From NCBI GenBank assembly GCA_945883235.1, contig CAMCXF010000024.1, positions 1 to 49,009 of the forward strand: 49,009 bases of DNA. Reading direction: 5' to 3'. The stretch is from Phenylobacterium deserti (lineage in GTDB: Bacteria > Pseudomonadota > Alphaproteobacteria > Caulobacterales > Caulobacteraceae). The position numbers and the translations under genes are program-made. This document shows positions 16,531-25,738 of this stretch, one piece after another (within the stretch, counting starts at the first letter, position 1; each line of letters opens with the position of its first letter). The notes beneath the pieces are model-generated. The model was given only the letters and a program-made list of their open reading frames with translations, made no database searches and was not told the DNA's origin.

Positions 16531-18801
16531 CTAGCCCGTAACCTGCGAGAAATCCGCCACTTGTCCCATGGCGTCGCGAACCCTCACCAAAAGGCGAAGG
16601 CGGTTGTCACGCTCGTCTGATACATCCGAATTTACTAACACCTTGTCGAAGAACGCATCGACGGGTGCACGAAGTTTCGAAAGCAATTGCATGGCACCGA
16701 CGAAATTCTCGGCGTCCACGGCCGCGTCCAGTTTGGCGTCGAGGTCGCCAACCGCAACAATCAACGCCAGTTCCTCAGGCGAAGACGCCCCCATACGGGC
16801 GGGGAGACCGCTCGGCAGCGCACCCCTTTTCTCTTCGGCCTTAAGGATGTTTACGGCGCGCTTGTAACCCGCCAGCAGGTTTGTCCCGTCCTCGGTTTTG
16901 AGAAAGGCGTCAAGCGCGCTGACCCGCGCCACAATGCGCACCAGATCGTCATCGCCCAAGGCGAAGATGGCAGCGACCAGATCGTGCCGCTGGCCCCGGT
17001 CACGGAGCCAGACTTCCAGCCGATCAGCAAAGAAGGCCACCACCTCCTCGACAACCTCGTCGTACCGACGGAACTCGAAAAGTATTTCGCCTTCCGGCTT
17101 TTCGCGTTCCAGCCGGTCGAATTCCAGGTCAACCTCGCGGTCCATCGCCACGACCTGGGGCACACCGTCCAGCAGCGCCTCGTCGAACTCCCGCAGATAG
17201 ACCGAGAATTCCTGCGACTTCGCCCGCCCGCGCGCACCCAGATGTGCGGTCAGCTTCGGCGTCGACACCCAAAGCGCCCGACCCGGGTCTACAAAGCAGC
17301 GCAGCGAACGATACCAATCGGCCACCACCTCGCGAAGCGGCAAACGCAATTCGGATGCGAGCACGATCCGGATTACACCCAGCGCCGCACGACGAAGGGC
17401 AAAGGGATCGCGAGACCCCGTCGGCTTCTCGCCGATGGCATAGAAGCCCACCAGCGTGTCCAGCTTTTCAGCGAGGGCAACGGCCATGCTTACCGGACGA
17501 TCCGGGACTTCATCAGCCGGGCCCGCCGGGCGATAGTGTTCACGGATGGCCTCGGCGACCAGCGGGCCAAGGCCCTCAGCGGTCGCGTAATAGCCGCCCA
17601 TGATGCCCTGCAGTTCAGGGAACTCGCCCACGACGCCGGTGGTAAGATCCGACTTGGCGAGACGCGCGGCCTGTACCGCCTTGGCGACATCGGCGCCGAC
17701 GCGCGGGGCCATGGCCCCGGCAATCATCTCCAGCCGTTCGACGCGCTCATACATGGCTCCCAACTTGGCGTGGAAGGTGACGCCTTTCAGCTTTTCGAGC
17801 CGCGCCTCGAGAGTCGTCTTGCGGTCTTCGGTCCAGAAGAAGCGCGCGTCCGACAGGCGGGCCGACAGCACCTTGGCGTTGCCCAGCGCAATGGTTTTGC
17901 CGCCGTCGGTCGCGTCGATGTTGGCTACAGTCACAAAGTGCGGTGCCAGCTTGCCCGTCTTGGGATCACGCACCGCGAAATAGCGCTGATGCACCCGCAT
18001 AGACGTGCGGATGACCTCGGCCGGGAGATCCAGAAACACCGGATCCATGTCGCCCATGACCGGGATTGGCCACTCGACCAGCCCCGCTACCTCGTCCAGC
18101 AATCCCTGATCTTCGACCAGCTCCAGATTGCGGGCGAAACAGAGCGTCTTTGCGGCGTCGAGGATGCGATCCTTGCGCTCTTCCGGGTCAAGCACCACGA
18201 AGTGCTTTTCCAGTTTCTCGGCGTAGGCGTCGAAATCCTTCACCGAAAACGGCTGACCGGACCCCATAAAACGGTGGCCTTCGGTGACGTTGCCGCTGGA
18301 GAGACCGTCAATCTGGAACGGCACGACGTGACCGTCAAAAACGCAGAGGATGCGCCGGAGCGGGCGAACCCACTTCAACTTGCTGACGCCCGAAGTCATC
18401 GATTTCGGCCACGGAAAGCCCCGAACGATCGCCTCTATCATCTCGGCCACGATCTGCGGCGTCGGACGGCCCGGCTTGTGGACGTTCGCGTACCAGATGC
18501 CGTCACGTTCGGTGAGATCGCTCTTCTTCAGGCCGGTTTTGCGCAAGAAGCCGTCCAGGGCCTGTTCGGGGGCGTTGCTACGTGGTCCCTTGACCTCTTC
18601 GTGCCGGTCCTTCTGGGCCTCCGGCAACCCCTCGGCCACCAGGGTCAGGCGTCTGGAGCCAGCAAAGGTTTTCAGCGCCTCTGGCAGCAGGCCCTCGGCG
18701 GCCAGTCGCTCACGTGCCATCCGTTCAAGATCCTTCGCCGCCTGCGCCTGCATGCGCGCCGGGATTTCTTCGGAGAGGAGTTCGAGAAGGAGTTGGGGCA
18801 T
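16531..18801 (-). CDS. glyS: Glycine-tRNA ligase beta subunit
   Basis: 756 residues beginning [18 protein letters not shown], the standard GlyS N-terminus. It contains the segments RSNAPEQALDGFLRKTGL, KSMTSGVSKLKWVRPLRRI and, later, DLTTGVVGEFPELQGIMGGYYA. The beta subunit of the alpha2beta2 enzyme recognises and binds tRNA-Gly. The start ATG at 18801 overlaps the glyQ stop as TAATG. A longer reading frame to 18840 is open but would overlap glyQ more and is not family-like. The C-terminus is a helical anticodon-binding-type domain. Confidence 0.97.
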   Translation of the reverse strand: MPQLLLELLSEEIPARMQAQAAKDLERMARERLAAEGLLPEALKTFAGSRRLTLVAEGLPEAQKDRHEEVKGPRSNAPEQALDGFLRKTGLKKSDLTERDGIWYANVHKPGRPTPQIVAEMIEAIVRGFPWPKSMTSGVSKLKWVRPLRRILCVFDGHVVPFQIDGLSSGNVTEGHRFMGSGQPFSVKDFDAYAEKLEKHFVVLDPEERKDRILDAAKTLCFARNLELVEDQGLLDEVAGLVEWPIPVMGDMDPVFLDLPAEVIRTSMRVHQRYFAVRDPKTGKLAPHFVTVANIDATDGGKTIALGNAKVLSARLSDARFFWTEDRKTTLEARLEKLKGVTFHAKLGAMYERVERLEMIAGAMAPRVGADVAKAVQAARLAKSDLTTGVVGEFPELQGIMGGYYATAEGLGPLVAEAIREHYRPAGPADEVPDRPVSMAVALAEKLDTLVGFYAIGEKPTGSRDPFALRRAALGVIRIVLASELRLPLREVVADWYRSLRCFVDPGRALWVSTPKLTAHLGARGRAKSQEFSVYLREFDEALLDGVPQVVAMDREVDLEFDRLEREKPEGEILFEFRRYDEVVEEVVAFFADRLEVWLRDRGQRHDLVAAIFALGDDDLVRIVARVSALDAFLKTEDGTNLLAGYKRAVNILKAEEKRGALPSGLPARMGASSPEELALIVAVGDLDAKLDAAVDAENFVGAMQLLSKLRAPVDAFFDKVLVNSDVSDERDNRLRLLVRVRDAMGQVADFSQVTG

Positions 18802-19682
18802 TAGTTCACCCCTTCGTCGGTGACCCAGGATTCGGCACACATTTTACAGAGGTCGCGGATGCGGCCGATATAGCTCTGTCGTTCAGCGACAGCGATGGCC
18901 CCTCTGGCATCCATGATGTTGAACAGGTGGCTGGCCTTCAGCACATGGTCGTAGGCCGGAAGGGCCAACGACTGCCCCTGACGCCCCTTCATTGCCAGGA
19001 TGCGCGGCACCTCGCGCTCCATGTCTTCAAACTGGCGTTTGGCTGTATCCACATCAGCGACTTCGAGCTCGAAAGAAGAAAACTGCTGCTCGTTGGCCAG
19101 ATAGATGTCGCCGTAGGTGAACTCGTCGTTGAACTGCAGGTCGTAGACGTTATCGACGTCCTGCAGATAGAGCGACAGGCGCTCAAGTCCGATGGTCAGT
19201 TCGCCCGCGACTGGAAACACATCCAGGCCACCCACCTGCTGGAAGTAGGTGTACTGGGTGATTTCCATCCCGTCGCACCAGACCTCCCAGCCCAGGCCCC
19301 AGGCCCCGACGGTGGGGTTCTCCCAGTCATCCTCGACAAAGCGGATGTCGTGGACCTTCGGGTCGATACCGATGGCCTCAAGACAGCCCAGATAGAGTTC
19401 CTGCAGGTTCTCCGGATTGGGTTTCAGGATCACCTGATACTGGTGATGCTGGCGCAATCGGTTGGGGTTTTCGCCGTATCGCCCATCCGCCGGACGGCGT
19501 GACGGCTGCACATAGGCTGCCTTCCAGGGCCTCGGCCCAAGCGTTCGCAGCACCGTCATCGGCGACAGGGTACCTGCGCCGATCTCGACGTCATAGGGCT
19601 GCAGAATCGCGCAGCCTTGGCGGCTCCAATAGTCATGGAGTTTCAGGATCAGGCCCTGAAACGAAAGCGGTTTAATCGGCAT
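18801..19682 (-). CDS. glyQ: Glycine-tRNA ligase alpha subunit
   Basis: 293 residues, the normal GlyQ length. It forms the aminoacylation site for glycine and ATP with GlyS. Clear family segments include [19 protein letters not shown] near the start and [20 protein letters not shown], which carries the class II motif. The segment [16 protein letters not shown] is also typical. The stop is coupled to glyS through TAATG. The upstream neighbour on the same strand is a small exported protein 96 bp away. Confidence 0.98.
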   Translation of the reverse strand: MPIKPLSFQGLILKLHDYWSRQGCAILQPYDVEIGAGTLSPMTVLRTLGPRPWKAAYVQPSRRPADGRYGENPNRLRQHHQYQVILKPNPENLQELYLGCLEAIGIDPKVHDIRFVEDDWENPTVGAWGLGWEVWCDGMEITQYTYFQQVGGLDVFPVAGELTIGLERLSLYLQDVDNVYDLQFNDEFTYGDIYLANEQQFSSFELEVADVDTAKRQFEDMEREVPRILAMKGRQGQSLALPAYDHVLKASHLFNIMDARGAIAVAERQSYIGRIRDLCKMCAESWVTDEGVN

Positions 19683-19778
19683 GGTCGGGGGGCTGTTCGC
19701 AGGTGCAAAAAAGTCGGCGGACCATAGGGCTCGTCGCGGTTCGCTTCAAGCCGCCCAGACCTGCGAAATGCCGCAGGC

Positions 19779-20102
19779 CTAATTGCCCTTGGCGGCGGTC
19801 CGTTTTCCAGCCTGCTGCATCGGCTGTCCGTACTTCGCTCGGTTCTCCGGCGTGTCGGCAACAGGACCGTTCGTGACCATGGTGTTGGTCAAAGTAGCGT
19901 TGCCAGCTTCATAGGTTACGGAAATTGATGCAGGCGCGGTTACATCGCCGGGGACTGTGGTGGCGACGGACGCTGTCGTGGGCAACGGTTCGATGGTGGT
20001 CTGCAAGGGCGGGCGATGACTGGCGTCCGCAGGAGGCTGGGCATTCGCGGCGGCGGCCGAGAGCGCGACCAAAGTCGCGGCGACAAATCCTGCGATTCGC
20101 AT
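19779..20102 (-). CDS. Small exported protein of unknown function
   Basis: 107 residues with a signal peptide (MRIAGFVAATLVALSAAAANAQ, cleavage expected after ANA). The mature part is Pro/Thr-rich and ends in a conserved-looking tail with TNTMVTNGPVADTPENRAKYG. I recall similar short periplasmic proteins in Caulobacter relatives, with the same VTNGPVxDTxENRAKYG tail and no assigned role. The start has GGAG eight or so bases upstream. It has no recognisable domain. Confidence 0.8.
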   Translation of the reverse strand: MRIAGFVAATLVALSAAAANAQPPADASHRPPLQTTIEPLPTTASVATTVPGDVTAPASISVTYEAGNATLTNTMVTNGPVADTPENRAKYGQPMQQAGKRTAAKGN

Positions 20103-20195
20103 GGTGTGAACTCCGGTTGGCAGGTCAACGCCTTAGCGACGTCGACGACCTGCCAACCAGTACGGTTCAGTGCGCCTGTTCGTTCCGTGCCGCCA

Positions 20196-20765
20196 TCAGG
20201 GTTTTGCGGGCGCGATCTCCGCTGGCGGTGGCGTCTCTACGGCACCCTGTCCGGGTATCAACACGCGATCAACAATCTGCAGCAAGCCGCTGGCCGTCTT
20301 GAGGTCGGCCTGGACGATCGTCGCGCCGTCGACTTTGAGGGTTCCGGCCTCGTCGGTACCGTCCAGCAGGATCGTGTCGCCGGCACCGGATGGGATCGGT
20401 CCCTTCACGCCCTTTATCCGCGTCGAGAGGAAAGGCGCATTGACAACGTGATGCAGAATGAACTTCTGCAGAGCGGTTTTGTCGGCCTTCAGCCCATTCA
20501 GGTCCGCCATCGGCATCACGGCGAACGCCGCATCGGTCGGAGCGAACACAGTCAAATTAGCGTTGCTCTTCAGCAAGCCGGCAAGGTTTGTTGCGTCAAT
20601 CCCGGCCACAAGCGTCGTGAATTTTCCCGAGAGCCTGAGCGTATCCATCAGGTCGCCTTGAGCCGCCACCTGTGCGGTCGCAGCAGCGGTTTGCGATAGC
20701 GCGACACCGGGCGTCGTTATGAGCACAGCGAGGATTGCAGCGGAGAGGAAACGTGGACGCGACAT
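20196..20765 (-). CDS. Exported fasciclin (FAS1) domain protein
   Basis: 189 residues. It has a signal peptide (MSRPRFLSAAILAVLITTPGVALS) and then one FAS1 domain over about 45-180. The usual FAS1 segments are present: GKFTTLVAGIDATNLAGLL, NLTVFAPTDAAFAVMP, LQKFILHHVVN and NGLLQIVDRVL-like GLLQIVDRVLIPG. FAS1 domains mediate adhesion or protein-protein contacts in the periplasm or at the cell surface. ATG 20765 follows AAGGA at good spacing; an open frame continues upstream to 20819 but is less likely to be translated. Confidence 0.92.
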   Translation of the reverse strand: MSRPRFLSAAILAVLITTPGVALSQTAAATAQVAAQGDLMDTLRLSGKFTTLVAGIDATNLAGLLKSNANLTVFAPTDAAFAVMPMADLNGLKADKTALQKFILHHVVNAPFLSTRIKGVKGPIPSGAGDTILLDGTDEAGTLKVDGATIVQADLKTASGLLQIVDRVLIPGQGAVETPPPAEIAPAKP

Positions 20766-21474
<709 letters not shown>

Positions 21475-21499
21475 CGAACGCGACAAAGGAACAGTTTCA

Positions 21500-23041
21500 A
21501 TGAAATTCTACGGAAAACAACGGCTTGCAGGGCTGATGCTCGCGGCCGTCATGGCCGGGGCGCCGCTGGCGACCTCGGCCTTCGCTCAGGAAGCCACGGC
21601 ACCCGTTGCAGCGGCTGCAGAAGCGGCGGCACCTGCTGCTGCTCCGGCTGTCGAGCCTGCTGCTCCGGCAGCGGCCGAGGCGGCCCCTGCCGCCGCCGAG
21701 GCTCCAGCGCCGCCCACGCCGGACAAGGGCGACACCACCTGGATGCTGACCTCGACGGTCCTGGTCCTGCTGATGATCCTGCCTGGCCTGGCCCTCTTCT
21801 ATGGTGGCCTCGTGCGTCAGAAGAATATGCTTTCAATGCTGATGCAGGTTTCGATCGTGACCGTGGTCGGCATGATGGCCTGGGCGTTCTGGGGCTATTC
21901 ACTGTCGTTCACCGACGGCGGCGGGCTCAACAAGTTCATCGGTGGGACCAGTAAATTCCTGCTGAGCGGGGCCGTGTTCAACGCCGAGGGAGCCTTCACG
22001 AATGTCGAGACCTTCTCGAAGGATGTAGTGATCCCGGAGGTTGTGTTCGTCTGCTTCCAGATGACCTTCGCCTGCATTACCGCCGCCTTGGTTCTCGGCG
22101 GCGTGGCCGAGCGGATGAAGTTCGGTGCCGTTGTGCTCTTCGCGGTCCTTTGGCCACTGCTTTCCTACTATCCCATGGCACACATGGTGTGGTGGTGGGC
22201 CGGCGCGACCTCGGGCTTCGGTCAAACGGCGGACGCCCTCGCAGGCGGTGCAGGCCAGATCTGGGCCTTCGGAGCGCTCGACTTCGCCGGTGGCACGGTG
22301 GTGCACATCAATGCGGGCATAGCCGCCCTGGTTGGTGCCTTGATCCTGGGACCGCGCAAGGGCTACCGGTCCGAGCCCATGCCACCCCACTCCCTGACCC
22401 TGACCCTGGTCGGGGCGGGTCTGCTGTGGGTGGGTTGGTTCGGCTTCAACGCCGGCTCGAACCTGGAAGCCAACGGCTACGCCGGCCTGGCCATGATCAA
22501 CACACTTCTGGCCACCGCTGCGGCGGGCTTCTCCTGGGCGATGGTTGAGTGGGTTACCCGCAAGAGGGCATCGATGCTCGGCCTGGCGTCAGGTCTGGTC
22601 GCCGGCCTCGTGGCAGTGACACCGGCTGCAGGTTTTGCTGGTCCGGTGGGCTCGATCATCCTCGGCCTGCTGGTCAGCCCGATCTGCGTGTTCTTCTGCT
22701 CCACCATCAAGAACGCGCTCAAGTACGACGACAGCCTGGACGCCTTCGGCATTCACGCCATCGGCGGCATAGTCGGTGCCATCGCTACCGGCATCCTGGT
22801 CAACCCGGCGCTTGGTGGCGCTGGCGTGGTCGACTTTACCAACGGAACCGTGGGTTACGACGCGGCCTTCCAGATCATGGCCCAGGTCAAGGCCGTGCTG
22901 CTCGCCATCGCCTGGTCGGGCACCGCAAGTGCCATCGTCTTCCTGCTGATCAAGTTCACGATCGGGCTGAAGGCATCGCCTGAGGCGGAGGAAGAGGGTC
23001 TGGACATCGTCGAGCACGGTGAACGCGCCTACGCTTCCTGA
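21500..23041 (+). CDS. amtB: Ammonium transporter AmtB
   Basis: 513 residues. It has a signal peptide (about 1-28) and a long Ala/Pro-rich periplasmic leader (about 29-75), followed by the eleven-helix Amt core. The twin pore histidines are His269 (GGTVVHINAG) and His419 (FGIHAIGG). The segment LNPGLALFYGGLV-like LPGLALFYGGLVRQKN marks the first helix. The gene follows glnK as in most proteobacteria, so import is gated by GlnK at the cytoplasmic face. The start ATG 21500 follows AAAGGAAC. A strong terminator lies 30 bp after the stop. Confidence 0.97.
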   Translation: MKFYGKQRLAGLMLAAVMAGAPLATSAFAQEATAPVAAAAEAAAPAAAPAVEPAAPAAAEAAPAAAEAPAPPTPDKGDTTWMLTSTVLVLLMILPGLALFYGGLVRQKNMLSMLMQVSIVTVVGMMAWAFWGYSLSFTDGGGLNKFIGGTSKFLLSGAVFNAEGAFTNVETFSKDVVIPEVVFVCFQMTFACITAALVLGGVAERMKFGAVVLFAVLWPLLSYYPMAHMVWWWAGATSGFGQTADALAGGAGQIWAFGALDFAGGTVVHINAGIAALVGALILGPRKGYRSEPMPPHSLTLTLVGAGLLWVGWFGFNAGSNLEANGYAGLAMINTLLATAAAGFSWAMVEWVTRKRASMLGLASGLVAGLVAVTPAAGFAGPVGSIILGLLVSPICVFFCSTIKNALKYDDSLDAFGIHAIGGIVGAIATGILVNPALGGAGVVDFTNGTVGYDAAFQIMAQVKAVLLAIAWSGTASAIVFLLIKFTIGLKASPEAEEEGLDIVEHGERAYAS

Positions 23042-23070
23042 ACCTGGAAGACTTGAGTCTATCGTACGGA

Positions 23071-23098
23071 ACGGGGGTCCTTCGGGGCCCCCGTTTTT
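23071..23098 (+). terminator. Intrinsic terminator after amtB
   Basis: A ten-pair stem (ACGGGGGTCC with GGGGCCCCCGT, one G-T pair) is capped by a C(TTCG)G tetraloop and followed by TTTTT at 23094-23098. It ends the glnK-amtB transcript between convergent genes and could also act on ispE from the other side. Confidence 0.92.
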
Positions 23099-23107
23099 CG
23101 TTTCAGA

Positions 23108-23983
23108 TCAGGCCCAAGGCCCCCCCAGGCGGCAGCGGCGCACCCACCATGTCGGCGCAACGGCCTCGATCCGTTCGGCCAGGGTCTCGGCGGAAATGTC
23201 ATCCGGACACAACGCAAAACAGGTACCCCCGGACCCGGAAACCCGGGCCAGCAGTACTTCCGGTTCATCGCGAAGGGTGGCCAGGACCGCGCCGATCTCG
23301 GGCTCGACACTGATGGCAGCGGCCTCAAGGTCATTGGACATCATCGAAAGCCAGGCCGCGACCTCCTCGACGCTCTCGAACGCTTCGGGCACCGGCGGAG
23401 GGACTACATCGCCAAACTGGCCGGCCGCATCAAACGCCCGGTACACAGCCGGAGTAGAAACCCCCACCCTCGGGTTCACCAGCACCGCATCCATCAATGG
23501 CAGGCCAGGCGCCGGTGAAAGCCGCTCTCCCCTGCCCTGCGCGAGAACGGGCCGCCCCCAAAGACACGCCGCACCGTCAGCGCCCAGACTTGCGGCCACC
23601 CCTTCGAGCCGTGCGTCTTCAAACCCGGGGGCGAAGACATCGCGAATGAGCCGCAAGGCCGCGCCCGCGTCACTGGACCCACCGCCCAGGCCACTGGCCA
23701 CGGGCAGTTGCTTGTCCAGCGCGAAGGTCAGTTCAGACATCGGTCGACCAAGTTCGGCGACAAATGCCCGGACCGCGTGGATGATCAGATTGTCGGACTC
23801 GCGGGTAAGATTCCGGGCAAACGGCCCGATCACGGTCAATCGCCCCTCACCCAGCTCCACCGTCACGCGATCACCAATATCGGCGAAAACCATCAGGCTG
23901 CAGAGCGGGTGAAAGCCGTCAGATCCCGGCGCGCCCACGTGCAGGAACAGGTTGACCTTGGCTGGTGCCAGCCGGTCCGGCAC
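23108..23983 (-). CDS. ispE: 4-diphosphocytidyl-2-C-methyl-D-erythritol kinase
   Basis: 291 residues of the GHMP kinase family. It carries out the ATP-dependent step of the MEP pathway to isoprenoids. The N-terminus APAKVNLFLHVG has the substrate-binding Lys. The glycine-rich ATP loop LPVASGLGGGSSDAGAAL is at about 92-109, and the third motif VSGSGGTCFAL is near 247-257. The length is normal. It begins three bases after the TPR lipoprotein stop, so it is the last gene of the etfQO-TPR-ispE unit. Confidence 0.96.
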   Translation of the reverse strand: MPDRLAPAKVNLFLHVGAPGSDGFHPLCSLMVFADIGDRVTVELGEGRLTVIGPFARNLTRESDNLIIHAVRAFVAELGRPMSELTFALDKQLPVASGLGGGSSDAGAALRLIRDVFAPGFEDARLEGVAASLGADGAACLWGRPVLAQGRGERLSPAPGLPLMDAVLVNPRVGVSTPAVYRAFDAAGQFGDVVPPPVPEAFESVEEVAAWLSMMSNDLEAAAISVEPEIGAVLATLRDEPEVLLARVSGSGGTCFALCPDDISAETLAERIEAVAPTWWVRRCRLGGPWA

Positions 23984-23986
23984 GGC

Positions 23987-25675
23987 CTATTGTCCGGCCA
24001 GTTTCGGGGTGGGACCCAGCCCCGAAGCCAGCTTTTTCTCGACGTCGACCCTGTTCTTCTCGTCGGGCTTGAGCGTCAGGACACGACGCCACTGGAACAC
24101 CGCCTCGTCCTTGCGACCGACCATCCAGTAGGCGTCGCCCAGATGGTTGTTGATCTCGGGGTCACCGGCTTCCAGTTCGATGGCCTGCTCCAGTATCTCG
24201 ACGGCTTTCCTGAAGTCTCCCAGCCTGAAGTGGGCCCAGCCCAGGCTATCGATTATCGCCCCGGCACGAGGATTGGCAGCGACCGCCTTTTCGACCATGG
24301 CCAGGGCTTCGGGCACGCGCTCGCCGCGGTCGATCCACGCATAGCCCAGATAGTTCAGCAGTTCTGCATCGTCGGGTCGCAGCGACAGCGCGCGGATCAG
24401 ATCGGCCTCTGCAAGTTTCCAACGCCCAAGCCGCTCGTTTGCCCGGCCACGCGAATAGATCAGCTGCCAGTCCGGTGTCTTGCTGGCGTCGATCTGTGGC
24501 GTCCAGATGGAAATCGCTTCTTCAAAGGACTCGTTGGCCGCCAACAGGTCCGCCAACGTCAACAGTCCATCTAGGTCGCCGGTCGCCGCCGCCGTTCGCG
24601 CCAGTTTCAGGGCTTCGGTCTTGTTGCCTGCGCTCTGGTAGCTCCAGGCGAGCTTTGACTGCCCGGAAGAGAACTCCGGAGAACCTGGCCGGGCGTGCTG
24701 ATAGGCCCCACGGGCACCCTCGACATCGCCCTGTTGCTGCAACACGTCACCCAGCATCAGCCATCCGTCATTGCGCTGAGGATCCAGTCGCAACGCCAGA
24801 CGCAGATAAGCCAGGCCAATCTGGCCCTGTTTGGCGCTGATCAGGGTCGCTGCGGGGCCCAGCAAGGCAAAGGCGGCACCTTCCTTGATGGCGGGCGCGG
24901 TGGGGGCGGCCTTGCCGGATGCAGCGCGAGCGCGCGCCGCCTTCAAACCAGGGTTCGACCTGCTCCGCGCCAAGGCCGCATCGTAAAGCGCAATGGCCTC
25001 GGGTCGACGTCCCCTCCGCTCCAGAAACCCGCCATAGCTGGTGACGGCAATCTCGGCCCCGCCGTCGCCGCCATTGATGGCCTTGAAGTTGGTCTCGGCC
25101 TCGTCAAAGCGCCGTGCGCGTTCATAAAGGTGGGCTTGGCCGATCTGTCCGAAGTAGTCGACGCTGGCATCGCCACGAATTGTCGGTCGGATCAGGGCTG
25201 CGTCCAAATCGCCCACGGATGCGGCAGCCCACGGCGTCAGCAGCGCCGCGGCACCCCGATGCGGAAAGCCGACGCCGTCGGATCCCAGCACCTCCCGTGC
25301 CACCTTGCCCTTGTTGACTGCCAGCGCCTCAACCGCCCGTGTCAGGCGACCTATCCGCTTGCCTTGGTCTGAGGCATCCGGCCCATCGGGTGCCAGCAGC
25401 GCCGCCTTGGTGATATCGCCGGCCATAAGGGCTGCGGTGAACGCCCGCTCTTTGACCGCAGGATCATCCCCGCCTTGCAGTTTGGCGAGTTCAAGAAATC
25501 TGGCCGCATCGGCGTTGCGCCCGTCGCTCAAGGCGGTGCTGCCGGCCAGGAACAAGCCATAGGCACTTTCGGCCCCGGTCGTCGTCGCGCGGGGAGCAGT
25601 TTTGACTGGCACCGTCGCACACGCTCCCAACAACAGCAGCGATAGGCAAGTGGTAGCAAAGAGAGTGTGTCGCAT
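23987..25675 (-). CDS. TPR-repeat lipoprotein
   Basis: 562 residues. The signal peptide ends in the lipobox LLGAC (Cys at about 18), starting from ATG 25675; a longer frame to 25726 is open but not signal-like. The body consists of TPR repeats, clearest at about 360-540 (WKLAEADLIRALSLRPDDAELLNYLGYAWID, then AIIDSLGWAHFRLGDF). Such outer- or inner-membrane TPR lipoproteins act as assembly scaffolds, but the partner here is unknown. It follows the ETF oxidoreductase by 63 bp and abuts ispE. Confidence 0.88.
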   Translation of the reverse strand: MRHTLFATTCLSLLLLGACATVPVKTAPRATTTGAESAYGLFLAGSTALSDGRNADAARFLELAKLQGGDDPAVKERAFTAALMAGDITKAALLAPDGPDASDQGKRIGRLTRAVEALAVNKGKVAREVLGSDGVGFPHRGAAALLTPWAAASVGDLDAALIRPTIRGDASVDYFGQIGQAHLYERARRFDEAETNFKAINGGDGGAEIAVTSYGGFLERRGRRPEAIALYDAALARSRSNPGLKAARARAASGKAAPTAPAIKEGAAFALLGPAATLISAKQGQIGLAYLRLALRLDPQRNDGWLMLGDVLQQQGDVEGARGAYQHARPGSPEFSSGQSKLAWSYQSAGNKTEALKLARTAAATGDLDGLLTLADLLAANESFEEAISIWTPQIDASKTPDWQLIYSRGRANERLGRWKLAEADLIRALSLRPDDAELLNYLGYAWIDRGERVPEALAMVEKAVAANPRAGAIIDSLGWAHFRLGDFRKAVEILEQAIELEAGDPEINNHLGDAYWMVGRKDEAVFQWRRVLTLKPDEKNRVDVEKKLASGLGPTPKLAGQ

Positions 25676-25738
25676 ACCAATCAGCTTGGGCGCGGCAGGG
25701 GCTCGCCGCAAGTGCACACGCGCCAAATCCTGCCGGGC

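Noticed and set aside
16687..18804. 705-codon open frame on the plus strand opposite glyS
   Set aside because: It is the antisense shadow of a confidently identified gene; long open antisense frames are expected at this GC content. The translation has no recognisable domain.
19761..19776. Terminator after the small exported protein upstream of glyQ
   Set aside because: The stem is only five base pairs and no T-run follows on the minus strand.
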